64,000 bases of DNA from Kosakonia sp. H02 (lineage in GTDB: Bacteria > Pseudomonadota > Gammaproteobacteria > Enterobacterales > Enterobacteriaceae). Shown here piece by piece: positions 24,503 to 31,637 of the stretch (position 1 is the first letter of the stretch; every line of letters begins with the position of its first letter). A program made the translations under genes and the position numbers. The stretch lies in the NCBI GenBank assembly GCA_030704225.1, contig CP131915.1, forward strand, positions 434,001 to 498,000, in the 5' to 3' direction. The notes beneath the pieces were generated by a model, which saw nothing but the letters and a program-made list of their open reading frames with translations, did no database searches and was not told the origin of the DNA.

Positions 24503-25159
24503 TTATCGAAAGAATTGCTTATGGACGATGTTTGCGCCCTCATCAATAGCGCGCCACACTGCCCGTTCACTGGCAAAAGCATCTCCCTCTTCAAGAGCGG
24601 CTATTAAATCGCTGTAATGTTGAACGCGCATCAAATGCTCAGATTTAGGGTAAAGATAATTATAACAAGGGCCTATACGTACCCATAACTGCTCGATTAA
24701 GGCGGTGAGCGTCGGCATACCGGCATGGCCATAAACGCTAAAGCGAAACACACGATTCGCTTGTAAGGCTTGTTCCGTGTTGCCGCTTTTCATTGCTTCA
24801 TCAACATTCGCCGCGAAGATCCGCAGCTCATGGATGGCATCTTTTGTCATATTCTGGCTGGCAGCCCGGGCGGCCATGCCTTCAAGGTTTTTACGTATCT
24901 GATTGATTTCGTTATAACGTTCTTCGCTGACCTCCGGAACTAAAAAAGCCTGCGCCGGTGTGGCGTGCAGCGCGCCTGCGGAGACTAACCGCAGTAACGC
25001 TTCGCGTACCGGCGTAATGCTGGTACCTAATTGATCGGCGATTTCTTTCGTGATTAGCCGTGCGCCAGGTCTAAGCGCTCCAATAATAAGCGCACTTTTC
25101 AGACTCGCCTCCACTTGCATGGTCAAACTGGTCCGTTGCGCTTTTTCCAAATCAAGCAT
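24503..25159 (-). CDS. GntR/FCD-family regulator, McbR-like
   Basis: This 218-residue repressor-type regulator has an N-terminal GntR winged helix-turn-helix (about 5-70: LTMQVEASLKSALIIGALRPGARL, then SITPVREALLRLVSAGAL) and a C-terminal all-helical FCD effector domain with IEQLWVRIGPCYNYLYP. It resembles E. coli McbR (YncC), which controls the colanic-acid/biofilm gene mcbA and sits beside curA there as it does here. Similarity outside the DNA-binding part looks only moderate, so orthology is probable rather than certain. The ATG at 25159 with AGGA is chosen over an upstream TTG. Confidence 0.8.
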   Translation of the reverse strand: MLDLEKAQRTSLTMQVEASLKSALIIGALRPGARLITKEIADQLGTSITPVREALLRLVSAGALHATPAQAFLVPEVSEERYNEINQIRKNLEGMAARAASQNMTKDAIHELRIFAANVDEAMKSGNTEQALQANRVFRFSVYGHAGMPTLTALIEQLWVRIGPCYNYLYPKSEHLMRVQHYSDLIAALEEGDAFASERAVWRAIDEGANIVHKQFFR

Positions 25160-25386
25160 GTTTGCATCCTGTTTCAATTCTTTATTATTTCAGCCTGGTG
25201 GCGTGCCTGTAATGAGTATGACTAAAAGATATATTATATAAGTACATGCCTGGTATTGGATTATTGCGTAAAGATAGAACAATGAGTTATTTATTATACA
25301 CGGCCACCAGGAACCACTTTCACAAGGACATGGGTTCCTTATGCATATCTAATTAAAGCCGTTTTTCAAAAATTTGCACAATTTCA

Positions 25387-25408
25387 GATGGCGGTTTTTT
25401 CCGCCATC
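25387..25408 (-). terminator. Stem-loop after curA, possible terminator
   Basis: GATGGCGG and CCGCCATC form a perfect eight-pair stem around a six-base loop, starting seven bases after the curA stop. Read from curA it is not followed by a good T run. On the plus strand it is followed by a weak AT-rich tract. It may act as an RNA-stabilising or weak terminator hairpin. Confidence 0.45.
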
Positions 25409-25414
25409 CTTAAT

Positions 25415-26452
25415 TTATTTCTGTGGCCCGACTTGCACCACGACTTTACCGAAATTTTTCCCTTCAAGTAAGCCAATAAATGCCTGTGGTGCATTTTCCA
25501 GCCCTTCGGTTATCTGCTCGCGGTAGTGAATAAGGTCTTGCTGAATCCATTTTCCCATTTGCTGTTGAAATTCGTGAATCCTATGACCGTAATCCTGCAT
25601 GATAATAAACCCCTGCAAGCGTATTCTTTTTTTCAAAAGCGTCGCCATTAATAAAGGAATACGATCGGGTCCGTCAGGAAGTTCGGTTGAGTTATAACCA
25701 CTCACCAGTCCACAAAGCGGAATTCGCGCCGAGGTATTTAATAACGGCAGAACCGCATCGAATACTTTGCCACCGACATTTTCATAATAAATATCGATGC
25801 CCTGCGGGCAGGCAGCCGCCAGTTGCTCACTAAAATCATCGGCATGATGATCAAGGCAGAGATCAAAACCGAGTGCGTCCACCGCATGGCGGCACTTCTC
25901 GCTGCCACCCGCAACGCCTATTACCCGGCAACCCTTGATTTTGCCAATCTGCCCGACCGTTGCACCGACCGGTCCGGTCGCAGCGGCCACGACCAATGTC
26001 TCGCCCTCTTTCGGCTGGCCGATATCCAGCAAACCCATATAGGCGGTAAAACCGGGCATACCGAGAACACCCAGCGCCCAGGAAGGATGCGGGATATTTT
26101 TATCGAGCTTCACCAGCCCATCGCCGCCGGAGATGTCGTAATCCTGCCAGCCGTTGCTGCTCAGCACCCAATCCCCTTCGGCAAAATCGGGATGCTGCGA
26201 TTTCACCACCCGGCTTACCGTACCGCCGCACATCACTTCGCCAATTTTTACCGGCGGCGAATAAGATGGCGCATCGCTCATGCGCCCGCGCATATAGGGG
26301 TCAAGCGAAAGGTAAACCGTGCGCAGCAGCACTTGCCCTTCGCCGGGGGATGCGATCTCATCTTCTTCCAGACGGAAATTGTCAACAACCGGCGCGCCAT
26401 GCGGCCGGGAAGCCAGCACCCAGCGGCGGTTACGGTGAGAATGTTGGTTCAT
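25415..26452 (-). CDS. curA: NADPH-dependent curcumin/alkenal reductase CurA (YncB)
   Basis: This 345-residue medium-chain dehydrogenase of the zinc-independent leukotriene B4 12-hydroxydehydrogenase type reduces activated double bonds (curcumin, alkenals) with NADPH. It shows the substrate-domain signature LSLDPYMRGRM, the nucleotide-binding AATGPVGATVGQIGK segment, and the family phrase GIDIYYENVGGKVFDAVL. The start at 26452 follows AGGAGAG; the frame remains open upstream without a better site. The next gene upstream, encoding an XRE-cupin regulator in the same direction, ends 68 bases before it, so co-transcription is possible. Confidence 0.92.
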   Translation of the reverse strand: MNQHSHRNRRWVLASRPHGAPVVDNFRLEEDEIASPGEGQVLLRTVYLSLDPYMRGRMSDAPSYSPPVKIGEVMCGGTVSRVVKSQHPDFAEGDWVLSSNGWQDYDISGGDGLVKLDKNIPHPSWALGVLGMPGFTAYMGLLDIGQPKEGETLVVAAATGPVGATVGQIGKIKGCRVIGVAGGSEKCRHAVDALGFDLCLDHHADDFSEQLAAACPQGIDIYYENVGGKVFDAVLPLLNTSARIPLCGLVSGYNSTELPDGPDRIPLLMATLLKKRIRLQGFIIMQDYGHRIHEFQQQMGKWIQQDLIHYREQITEGLENAPQAFIGLLEGKNFGKVVVQVGPQK

Positions 26453-26520
26453 TATGCTCTCCTGTGCATTGTTGGACTGACTATTGATAGTAGTCGCTGA
26501 ACGCCAGGCGCGCGTTGAGA

Positions 26521-27096
26521 TCAGGGCGTCGAATGATTGAGCCTCACCACCAGGTAGCGGCAAGGTTGGCGGCTTTCATTGATAAAGCGGCAATCGTTCG
26601 GCGGCCCCAGTTCAAGGCAATCCCCGGCGTGCATATTGTGGCGGGTATCCCCTTCGACAAAGACCAGTTCCCCTTCCTGAAGCCAGATTAACTGGCGCGC
26701 CAGCGCGTAAGAAGAAGCCGGCATGGGAATATCGCTGCCCGGCGGTAAGTCGATTTGCACCAGATCAATCGGCAAGTCGCTGCGCGGTGAAACGTGGCGG
26801 CGTAAATAGTGGCTTTGCGGATCGCGCCACACGGGCTGATCGGCGTAACGCAGCAATTTGCCTTCCTGCATTTCTGCCCGCGCGATAAGCGTCGACATAC
26901 TGATGCCAAATGCGCCGGAAAGCCGCGCCAGCAGCGTTGCCGTCGGGCTGCTCTCTGCACGCTCGATTTTGTGGATCATCGCACGCGACACCCCGGCGCG
27001 CTCCGCCAGATCGCTGAGCGACCAGCCGCGGGATTCCCGTTCGACACGAATTCGTGCACTGATCCGTTGATTTATATTGTCTGAGATAGTATTCAT
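26521..27096 (-). CDS. XRE-cupin transcriptional regulator
   Basis: This 191-residue protein has an N-terminal HTH_3 domain (about 12-66: RESRGWSLSDLAERAGVSRAMIHKIE, then SPTATLLARLSGAFGISMSTL) and a C-terminal cupin sensor (about 105-188), with QLIWLQEGELVFVEGDTRHNMHAGDCLELG. The architecture is that of PuuR/SutR-type regulators. It is divergent from mnaT across only 37 bases, and an inverted repeat covers its own start codon. It therefore probably represses itself and mnaT-ydcZ. The ligand is unknown. Confidence 0.88.
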   Translation of the reverse strand: MNTISDNINQRISARIRVERESRGWSLSDLAERAGVSRAMIHKIERAESSPTATLLARLSGAFGISMSTLIARAEMQEGKLLRYADQPVWRDPQSHYLRRHVSPRSDLPIDLVQIDLPPGSDIPMPASSYALARQLIWLQEGELVFVEGDTRHNMHAGDCLELGPPNDCRFINESRQPCRYLVVRLNHSTP

Positions 27097-27108
27097 TACG
27101 TAATACTA
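27087..27108. promoter_or_regulatory. Inverted repeat over the XRE-cupin start codon, probable operator
   Basis: TAGTATT-N8-AATACTA is a perfect seven-base inverted repeat that includes the regulator's start codon (27094-27096) and lies 26 bases before the mnaT start. Its position in the narrow divergent gap fits an autoregulatory operator. Binding is inferred. Confidence 0.6.
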
Positions 27109-27133
27109 TAGTGTACAAATTTGGGGTTCAACC

Positions 27134-27652
27134 ATGAATATTCGTTACGCCGGGAAAGTGGACTGCGCGGCAATTGCCGCTATCTATAACCACGCGGTCG
27201 TGAATACGGCGGCTATCTGGAATGATCAAACGGTGGATGTTGATAACCGTATCGCGTGGTTTGAGGCGCGCGCCCTGCTCGGCTACCCGGTGATAGTGAG
27301 CGAAGAAAATGGTGTTGTCACCGGCTATGCCTCATTTGGTGACTGGCGCGCGTTTGACGGTTTTCGCCATACTGTCGAACATTCGGTTTATGTTCACCCG
27401 GAACATCAGGGTAAAGGTCTCGGCCTGGCGCTGATGGAACGCTTAATCGACGAAGCAAAGCGCATTGGTAAACATGTGATGGTGGCGGGGATTGAAGCGC
27501 AAAACCACGGCTCTATCCATCTGCACCATAAACTCGGTTTCACCATTACCGGGCAAATGCCGCAGGTCGGCACCAAATTTGGCCGCTGGCTGGATCTCAC
27601 CTTTATGCAGTTGCAGCTTGATAACCGCACCGATCCGGACGCCATTGAATGA
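27134..27652 (+). CDS. mnaT: L-amino acid N-acyltransferase MnaT (YncA)
   Basis: This 172-residue GNAT-family enzyme is orthologous to E. coli MnaT, which N-acetylates L-methionine and analogues such as methionine sulfoximine or phosphinothricin. The fold shows the N-terminal strand MNIRYAG, the active-site region EHSVYVHPEHQGKGLGLALM with the acetyl-CoA pyrophosphate motif QGKGLG, and the C-terminal HKLGFTITGQMPQVGTKFGRWLD typical of the PAT subfamily. Its stop overlaps the ydcZ start by four bases (ATGA), so the two are co-translated. Confidence 0.92.
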   Translation: MNIRYAGKVDCAAIAAIYNHAVVNTAAIWNDQTVDVDNRIAWFEARALLGYPVIVSEENGVVTGYASFGDWRAFDGFRHTVEHSVYVHPEHQGKGLGLALMERLIDEAKRIGKHVMVAGIEAQNHGSIHLHHKLGFTITGQMPQVGTKFGRWLDLTFMQLQLDNRTDPDAIE

Positions 27653-28098
27653 ACCAGTCACTGACCCTCGCCTTTCTTATTGCCGCCGGTATTGGCCTGG
27701 TGGTGCAAAACACATTAATGGTGCGCATCACGCAATCTGCTTCGACGATACTGATTGCCATGCTGCTTAATTCGCTGGTCGGCATTGTGCTGTTTGTGAC
27801 GATTTTGCTGATAAAGAACGGCACGGCAGGTTTTCATGAATTATTCAGCACGGTGAAATGGTGGACGCTGATCCCCGGTTTGCTGGGCTCTTTTTTCGTC
27901 TTCGCCAGCATTAGTGGTTATCAATATGTCGGCGCGGCAACCACGATTGCGGTGCTGGTGGCAAGCCAGCTTATTGGTGGGCTGGCAATGGATGTGGTGA
28001 GAAGTAACGGCGTCGCGCTGCGGGCGTTGATTGGCCCGGTGTGCGGCGCGGTGTTACTGGTGATTGGTGCCTGGCTGGTCGCCAGACGGCAGTTATGA
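27649..28098 (+). CDS. ydcZ: DMT-superfamily inner-membrane protein YdcZ
   Basis: This 149-residue integral membrane protein of the YdcZ family (DMT_YdcZ) has four to five hydrophobic helices: LTLAFLIAAGIGLVVQNTLM, ILIAMLLNSLVGIVLFV, LIPGLLGSFFVFASISG, ATTIAVLVASQLIGGLAM and the last one VCGAVLLVIGAWLVAR. It looks like half of a drug/metabolite exporter that would have to dimerise. Coupling to mnaT suggests export related to acylated amino acids, but that is only inference from position. Confidence 0.88.
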   Translation: MNQSLTLAFLIAAGIGLVVQNTLMVRITQSASTILIAMLLNSLVGIVLFVTILLIKNGTAGFHELFSTVKWWTLIPGLLGSFFVFASISGYQYVGAATTIAVLVASQLIGGLAMDVVRSNGVALRALIGPVCGAVLLVIGAWLVARRQL

Positions 28099-28103
28099 GG
28101 CGT

Positions 28104-28127
28104 AAAAAAACGGGCCTTGCGGCCCGT
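28104..28127 (-). terminator. Rho-independent terminator after ydcY
   Basis: On the minus strand ACGGGCC-GCAA-GGCCCGT is followed by seven T. It begins five bases past the ydcY stop. On the plus strand the same stem could also slow polymerase leaving ydcZ. Confidence 0.85.
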
Positions 28128-28132
28128 CAGGT

Positions 28133-28366
28133 TCAGAGGATCGTGCCACCTTTGGTGAGTTGATCGCGTCGCGCTTCCATGTCTTCTTTATACTGCCGAC
28201 CATGGTGCGCAATGGCGTTTCGCAGGCGCTGTTGCTGGGCATAACGCTCTTCGCGGCTAAGCTGCGCGTCGTCGCTGAGCGCAATCAGCAATTCGTTCAT
28301 CCCGGCAATCACGCCCTGCCCGATTGTTTCATCGACGCGGGCGATAACCTCATCCAGATGTGACAT
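28133..28366 (-). CDS. ydcY: Small conserved protein YdcY (DUF2526)
   Basis: This 77-residue acidic helical protein is the same length as E. coli YdcY and recognisable from MSHLDEVIARVDETIGQGVIAGMN and the C-terminal KEDMEARRDQLTKGGTIL. It has no signal peptide or membrane segment. The function is unknown. It lies between ydcZ and a DppA-like gene, 10 bases after the latter's stop on the other side, and has its own terminator. Confidence 0.88.
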   Translation of the reverse strand: MSHLDEVIARVDETIGQGVIAGMNELLIALSDDAQLSREERYAQQQRLRNAIAHHGRQYKEDMEARRDQLTKGGTIL

Positions 28367-28376
28367 ATTCCCTCCG

Positions 28377-29975
28377 TTAATTCAGCTTCACTTTTGAAAA
28401 ATCACTGCCCATCAGGCTAACGGTATAACCGCTGACGTTGCTGCGCGTCGCGTAGAAGGTTTTCCCGTTTGCCAGTGCAATCCACGGAGCCTGTTGGTAG
28501 AAGATCTCCTGCGCCTGGCCGTAAAGTTTGGCGCGCTCTGTCGGATCGCTAACCCGTTTTGCTTTTTGCACCAGCGCATCATAACCCTTATCGCACCAGC
28601 GGGCAGCGTTGGCGCCGCTTTTCACGCTATTACAGCCCAGCAGCGTATCGGCGAAGTTGTCCGGGTCGCCGTTATCGGACATCCAGCCAAACAGCGCGGT
28701 ATCGTGTTCGCCTTTGCGCATCCCGGCGAGGTATTCACCCCACTCGTAAGAGACAATTTTCGCTTTGACGCCCACTTTCGCCCAGTCGCTCTGGATCATC
28801 TCGGCAATGCGCCTGGAGTTCGGGTTATACGGGCGCTGTACCGGCATTGACCACAGCGTCGCTTCAAAGCCCTTATCCAGCCCGGCCTGTTTCAGCAGCG
28901 CTTTGGCTTTTTGCGGATCGTAGCCGTAATCCTTCAGATCTTTATTAAAGCCGAGCATATTCGGCGGCAGCGGCGATTTTGCCACCGTGCCGGAGCCAAG
29001 GAATACGGCGTTGACGATAGCTTGTTTGTCGGTTGCATAGTTCAGCGCCTGGCGCACCAGCACGTTATCAAACGGTTTTTTCCCGGTATTAAACGCCAGA
29101 TAGCCGACGTTCAGCGCATCTATCGTGTGCAGGGTTAACTCTTTGTTCTTTTTGATCTGATCAAACTGCACCGGCGCCGGAGCGGGAACAATCTGGCACT
29201 CGTTGGTTTGCAGTTTCGCCAGACGGGTCTGCACATCCGGGGTGATGGAGAAGATCAGGTGTTTGGTCGGCACCGGGCCATCCCAGTAATTGGGGTTGGC
29301 GAGATAGCGGATCTGCGCGTCGGTTTTGTACTGTTGCAAGGCATACGGGCCGGTACCGATTGGCCAGTTATCGACGTTTTCCGGGGTGCCTTTTTTCAGC
29401 ATTGCATCGGCATATTCCGCCGACAGAATCGAGGCGAAATCCATCCCCCAGTCGGCAAGAAATGCGGCGTTCGGCTCATTCAGCACAAACTGAACGTGGT
29501 TATCATCGACTTTTTTCACCGCTTTTATCAGCTTATCGAGGCCGACATCGGTGAAATATTCGTAGTTTCCTTGCGAAACGTTATGGTACGGATGTTTCGC
29601 ATCCATCTGCCGCATCACGGAGAAGATAACGTCATCGGCGTTAAAATCACGCGTCGGCTTGAAGTACTTATTGCTGTTAAATTTCACGCCCTGGCGCAGC
29701 GTAAAGGTCCAGGTTTTGCCATCGTCAGAGACTTTCCACTCTGTCGCCAGCGACGGAATGGGCGTGTTTTTCACCGGATCAAAGGTCACCAGGCGGTTAT
29801 ACAGCACCTGCGAGCTGGCGACAAAAGTCGGCCCGGAGCTGGCAATTTGCGGGTTAAAAGATTCCGGAGACGCTTCGGAGCAGTAGATAATTGTATCGTT
29901 GGATGCCGCCCAGGCAGCACTTGCCGGTAACAGTGTGCTCAGCGCGAGGGCGAGCAGCGTTTTCCCTGTAGACAT
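28377..29975 (-). CDS. DppA-like peptide ABC transporter substrate-binding protein
   Basis: This 532-residue periplasmic binding protein is of the SBP_bac_5 family. A Sec signal peptide ends near residue 23 (AWA|AS). The mature chain opens with TIIYCSEASPESFNPQ and contains the family signatures NADDVIFSVMRQ, PIGTGPYALQQY and PVQRPYNPNSRR. It is a clear relative of E. coli DppA and of the second copy at 58528-60123. No permease or ATPase genes accompany it, so it probably feeds a transporter encoded elsewhere (dppBCDF or similar). Peptide or heme binding is inferred from the family. Confidence 0.88.
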   Translation of the reverse strand: MSTGKTLLALALSTLLPASAAWAASNDTIIYCSEASPESFNPQIASSGPTFVASSQVLYNRLVTFDPVKNTPIPSLATEWKVSDDGKTWTFTLRQGVKFNSNKYFKPTRDFNADDVIFSVMRQMDAKHPYHNVSQGNYEYFTDVGLDKLIKAVKKVDDNHVQFVLNEPNAAFLADWGMDFASILSAEYADAMLKKGTPENVDNWPIGTGPYALQQYKTDAQIRYLANPNYWDGPVPTKHLIFSITPDVQTRLAKLQTNECQIVPAPAPVQFDQIKKNKELTLHTIDALNVGYLAFNTGKKPFDNVLVRQALNYATDKQAIVNAVFLGSGTVAKSPLPPNMLGFNKDLKDYGYDPQKAKALLKQAGLDKGFEATLWSMPVQRPYNPNSRRIAEMIQSDWAKVGVKAKIVSYEWGEYLAGMRKGEHDTALFGWMSDNGDPDNFADTLLGCNSVKSGANAARWCDKGYDALVQKAKRVSDPTERAKLYGQAQEIFYQQAPWIALANGKTFYATRSNVSGYTVSLMGSDFSKVKLN

Positions 29976-30254
29976 TTGCAGGAGCCTTCTTTTTTATATG
30001 GAGCATTAATCTCAGCACAGCAGAAGCAAACTGGCAAATAACGATTGACTATCAAGTTATTCTAAAGCGGTTGTTTTTGCTGAAATATCCACCATGCTTA
30101 AAAAGAAAATTTTTCTTAGGTAAATTTTCTGCCGTCAAGCCAGTTCGACGCTATCAATGCGTCGAGAATTCAAAGGTTTTGCGCTTTCCTCCGCCTTTTG
30201 CTGGTGCCGGGAACGCGTATAGTAGACGCGTGAAGAAGTCTATGGGATGAAAAC

Positions 30255-31634
30255 GTGGCAAAAACACTCTTGCGTAGCGGCGATCTGGATGATTTCCAGG
30301 CCGTTGGCGGCGGCGGTCAGGCCGTATTCGATTCGGCATTGCAAATTCGTGAAGCACTGCGTCTGCGTAAACAGCAGGCGTTAGTCGATTGCCTGGCAAT
30401 ACCGCAGGTCAATGATGAAGGCGATCGCGTCGACTGGTATTCGCCTATCGATGGCCGGTCCGTCTCCTGGAAAGCGGCAGATCCCGACGAGCGCGCCCGG
30501 GCGCTGCGTTACCTTGAAAGCACGCTGGACAGCGCGGCCGCGCTGAGCCGTAAATGCCTGCAATCGCCGAAAACAGCGCAGCAACTGTTTGGCTCCTTGC
30601 TGGAAAAAGCGCTGCAATTCCCCGGTGAAAACCATGTTTTCCTCGTTGATGGCAAACCGGTCATCACCTTCTGGGGCTTCGTGAATCTTAACGAAAGCGC
30701 CCGGGAAAATGTGCTCGAATGCCTGCACGAACCGGAACCTGAAATCCCGGAAATTATTATCGAGCCGGAACCGGAGCCTGAGCCAGAGCCCGAAGAAGAA
30801 CCGGCGGCAGAGGTAACGTTCAGCCAGGCGGATGCGCCACTATTTACCCCACCGCCCCAGGCAAAACCGCAGCCGGTGAATGTTGCCCCGGTCTATCAGG
30901 CCGTACAGGATGCCGAGCCAGAACCCGCGCCAACCCCGGAACCGACCTTTGCACCCGTGCCGAAAAAACGCCGCCGCACCGTGCTGTGGCTGTTGCCGGT
31001 TGCGGCGGCGGTCGCCGCTGCGATTGCCGTGCCGCTGGCGCTCAAACAGCAACAACAAACCTCTGCTCCCGCGCCGGTCGCCGCGCCGCCAAAACCGGTC
31101 GCTATCGCCCCGCAACCGATTAAGGCAGAACCTATTCCGCAGCTTGCGGCCAACTTACCGCTGCATCAGGCGGCAGTCGTTCCGCCAGTTGTGGAAGTGC
31201 CGGAAGAGAAACCGGTAGAGAATGAGCCGGTTATTATCATCCCGATCCCCAAAGGGGCGATGGTGATGGATGCCGGACAGGTGAAAATGGGCTCCACCAA
31301 ATTCCTCAATGGCAGCTGGCGTGTGGCGATGGAAGTGAAAGATCCGGTCACCGGTAAAGCGCCGAGCGTGCGTTATCAGATCCAGAACAATAAAGGCAGC
31401 GCACGGATTGTGATGGGCAAAAACGTCACCTGCCGCGTCGATCTCTTCTCCGGCCTGCATGATACCGGCGAGCTGCTGATTAAGAGCCGTGGCAACGCGC
31501 GTTGCAGCGACGGTTCACACTACCCAATGCCGGACATCGCCTGTAAAGCAGGCACCAATGACGTGGCGGAATGCAGCGCGCGTTTTGACGCTAAGACCAC
31601 CGTTCCGGTGACGTTCAGAAAGACAGGTGATTGA
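30255..31634 (+). CDS. srfA: SrfA-family protein, membrane-anchored component of SrfABC
   Basis: This 459-residue protein has a cytosolic N-terminal domain of about 155 residues. A Glu-Pro repeat tract follows (about 159-183, many EP repeats), then a Pro-rich linker, the basic run KKRRR, one membrane helix (about 242-263, WLLPVAAAVAAAIAVPLAL), and a second Pro/Ala linker. A periplasmic domain of about 120 residues with four cysteines ends the chain. It is thus a bitopic inner-membrane protein that could span the periplasm. The start is GTG with GGGA upstream. It opens the srfABC operon, known from Salmonella as SsrB-regulated factors and labelled virulence factors. The biochemical role is not established. 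Confidence 0.85.
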   Translation: MAKTLLRSGDLDDFQAVGGGGQAVFDSALQIREALRLRKQQALVDCLAIPQVNDEGDRVDWYSPIDGRSVSWKAADPDERARALRYLESTLDSAAALSRKCLQSPKTAQQLFGSLLEKALQFPGENHVFLVDGKPVITFWGFVNLNESARENVLECLHEPEPEIPEIIIEPEPEPEPEPEEEPAAEVTFSQADAPLFTPPPQAKPQPVNVAPVYQAVQDAEPEPAPTPEPTFAPVPKKRRRTVLWLLPVAAAVAAAIAVPLALKQQQQTSAPAPVAAPPKPVAIAPQPIKAEPIPQLAANLPLHQAAVVPPVVEVPEEKPVENEPVIIIPIPKGAMVMDAGQVKMGSTKFLNGSWRVAMEVKDPVTGKAPSVRYQIQNNKGSARIVMGKNVTCRVDLFSGLHDTGELLIKSRGNARCSDGSHYPMPDIACKAGTNDVAECSARFDAKTTVPVTFRKTGD

Positions 31635-31637
31635 TTT

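Noticed and set aside
30154..30399. 81-codon minus-strand frame before and inside srfA
   Set aside because: Overlaps the srfA start region antisense, Arg/Pro-rich translation and no ribosome site; not a gene.
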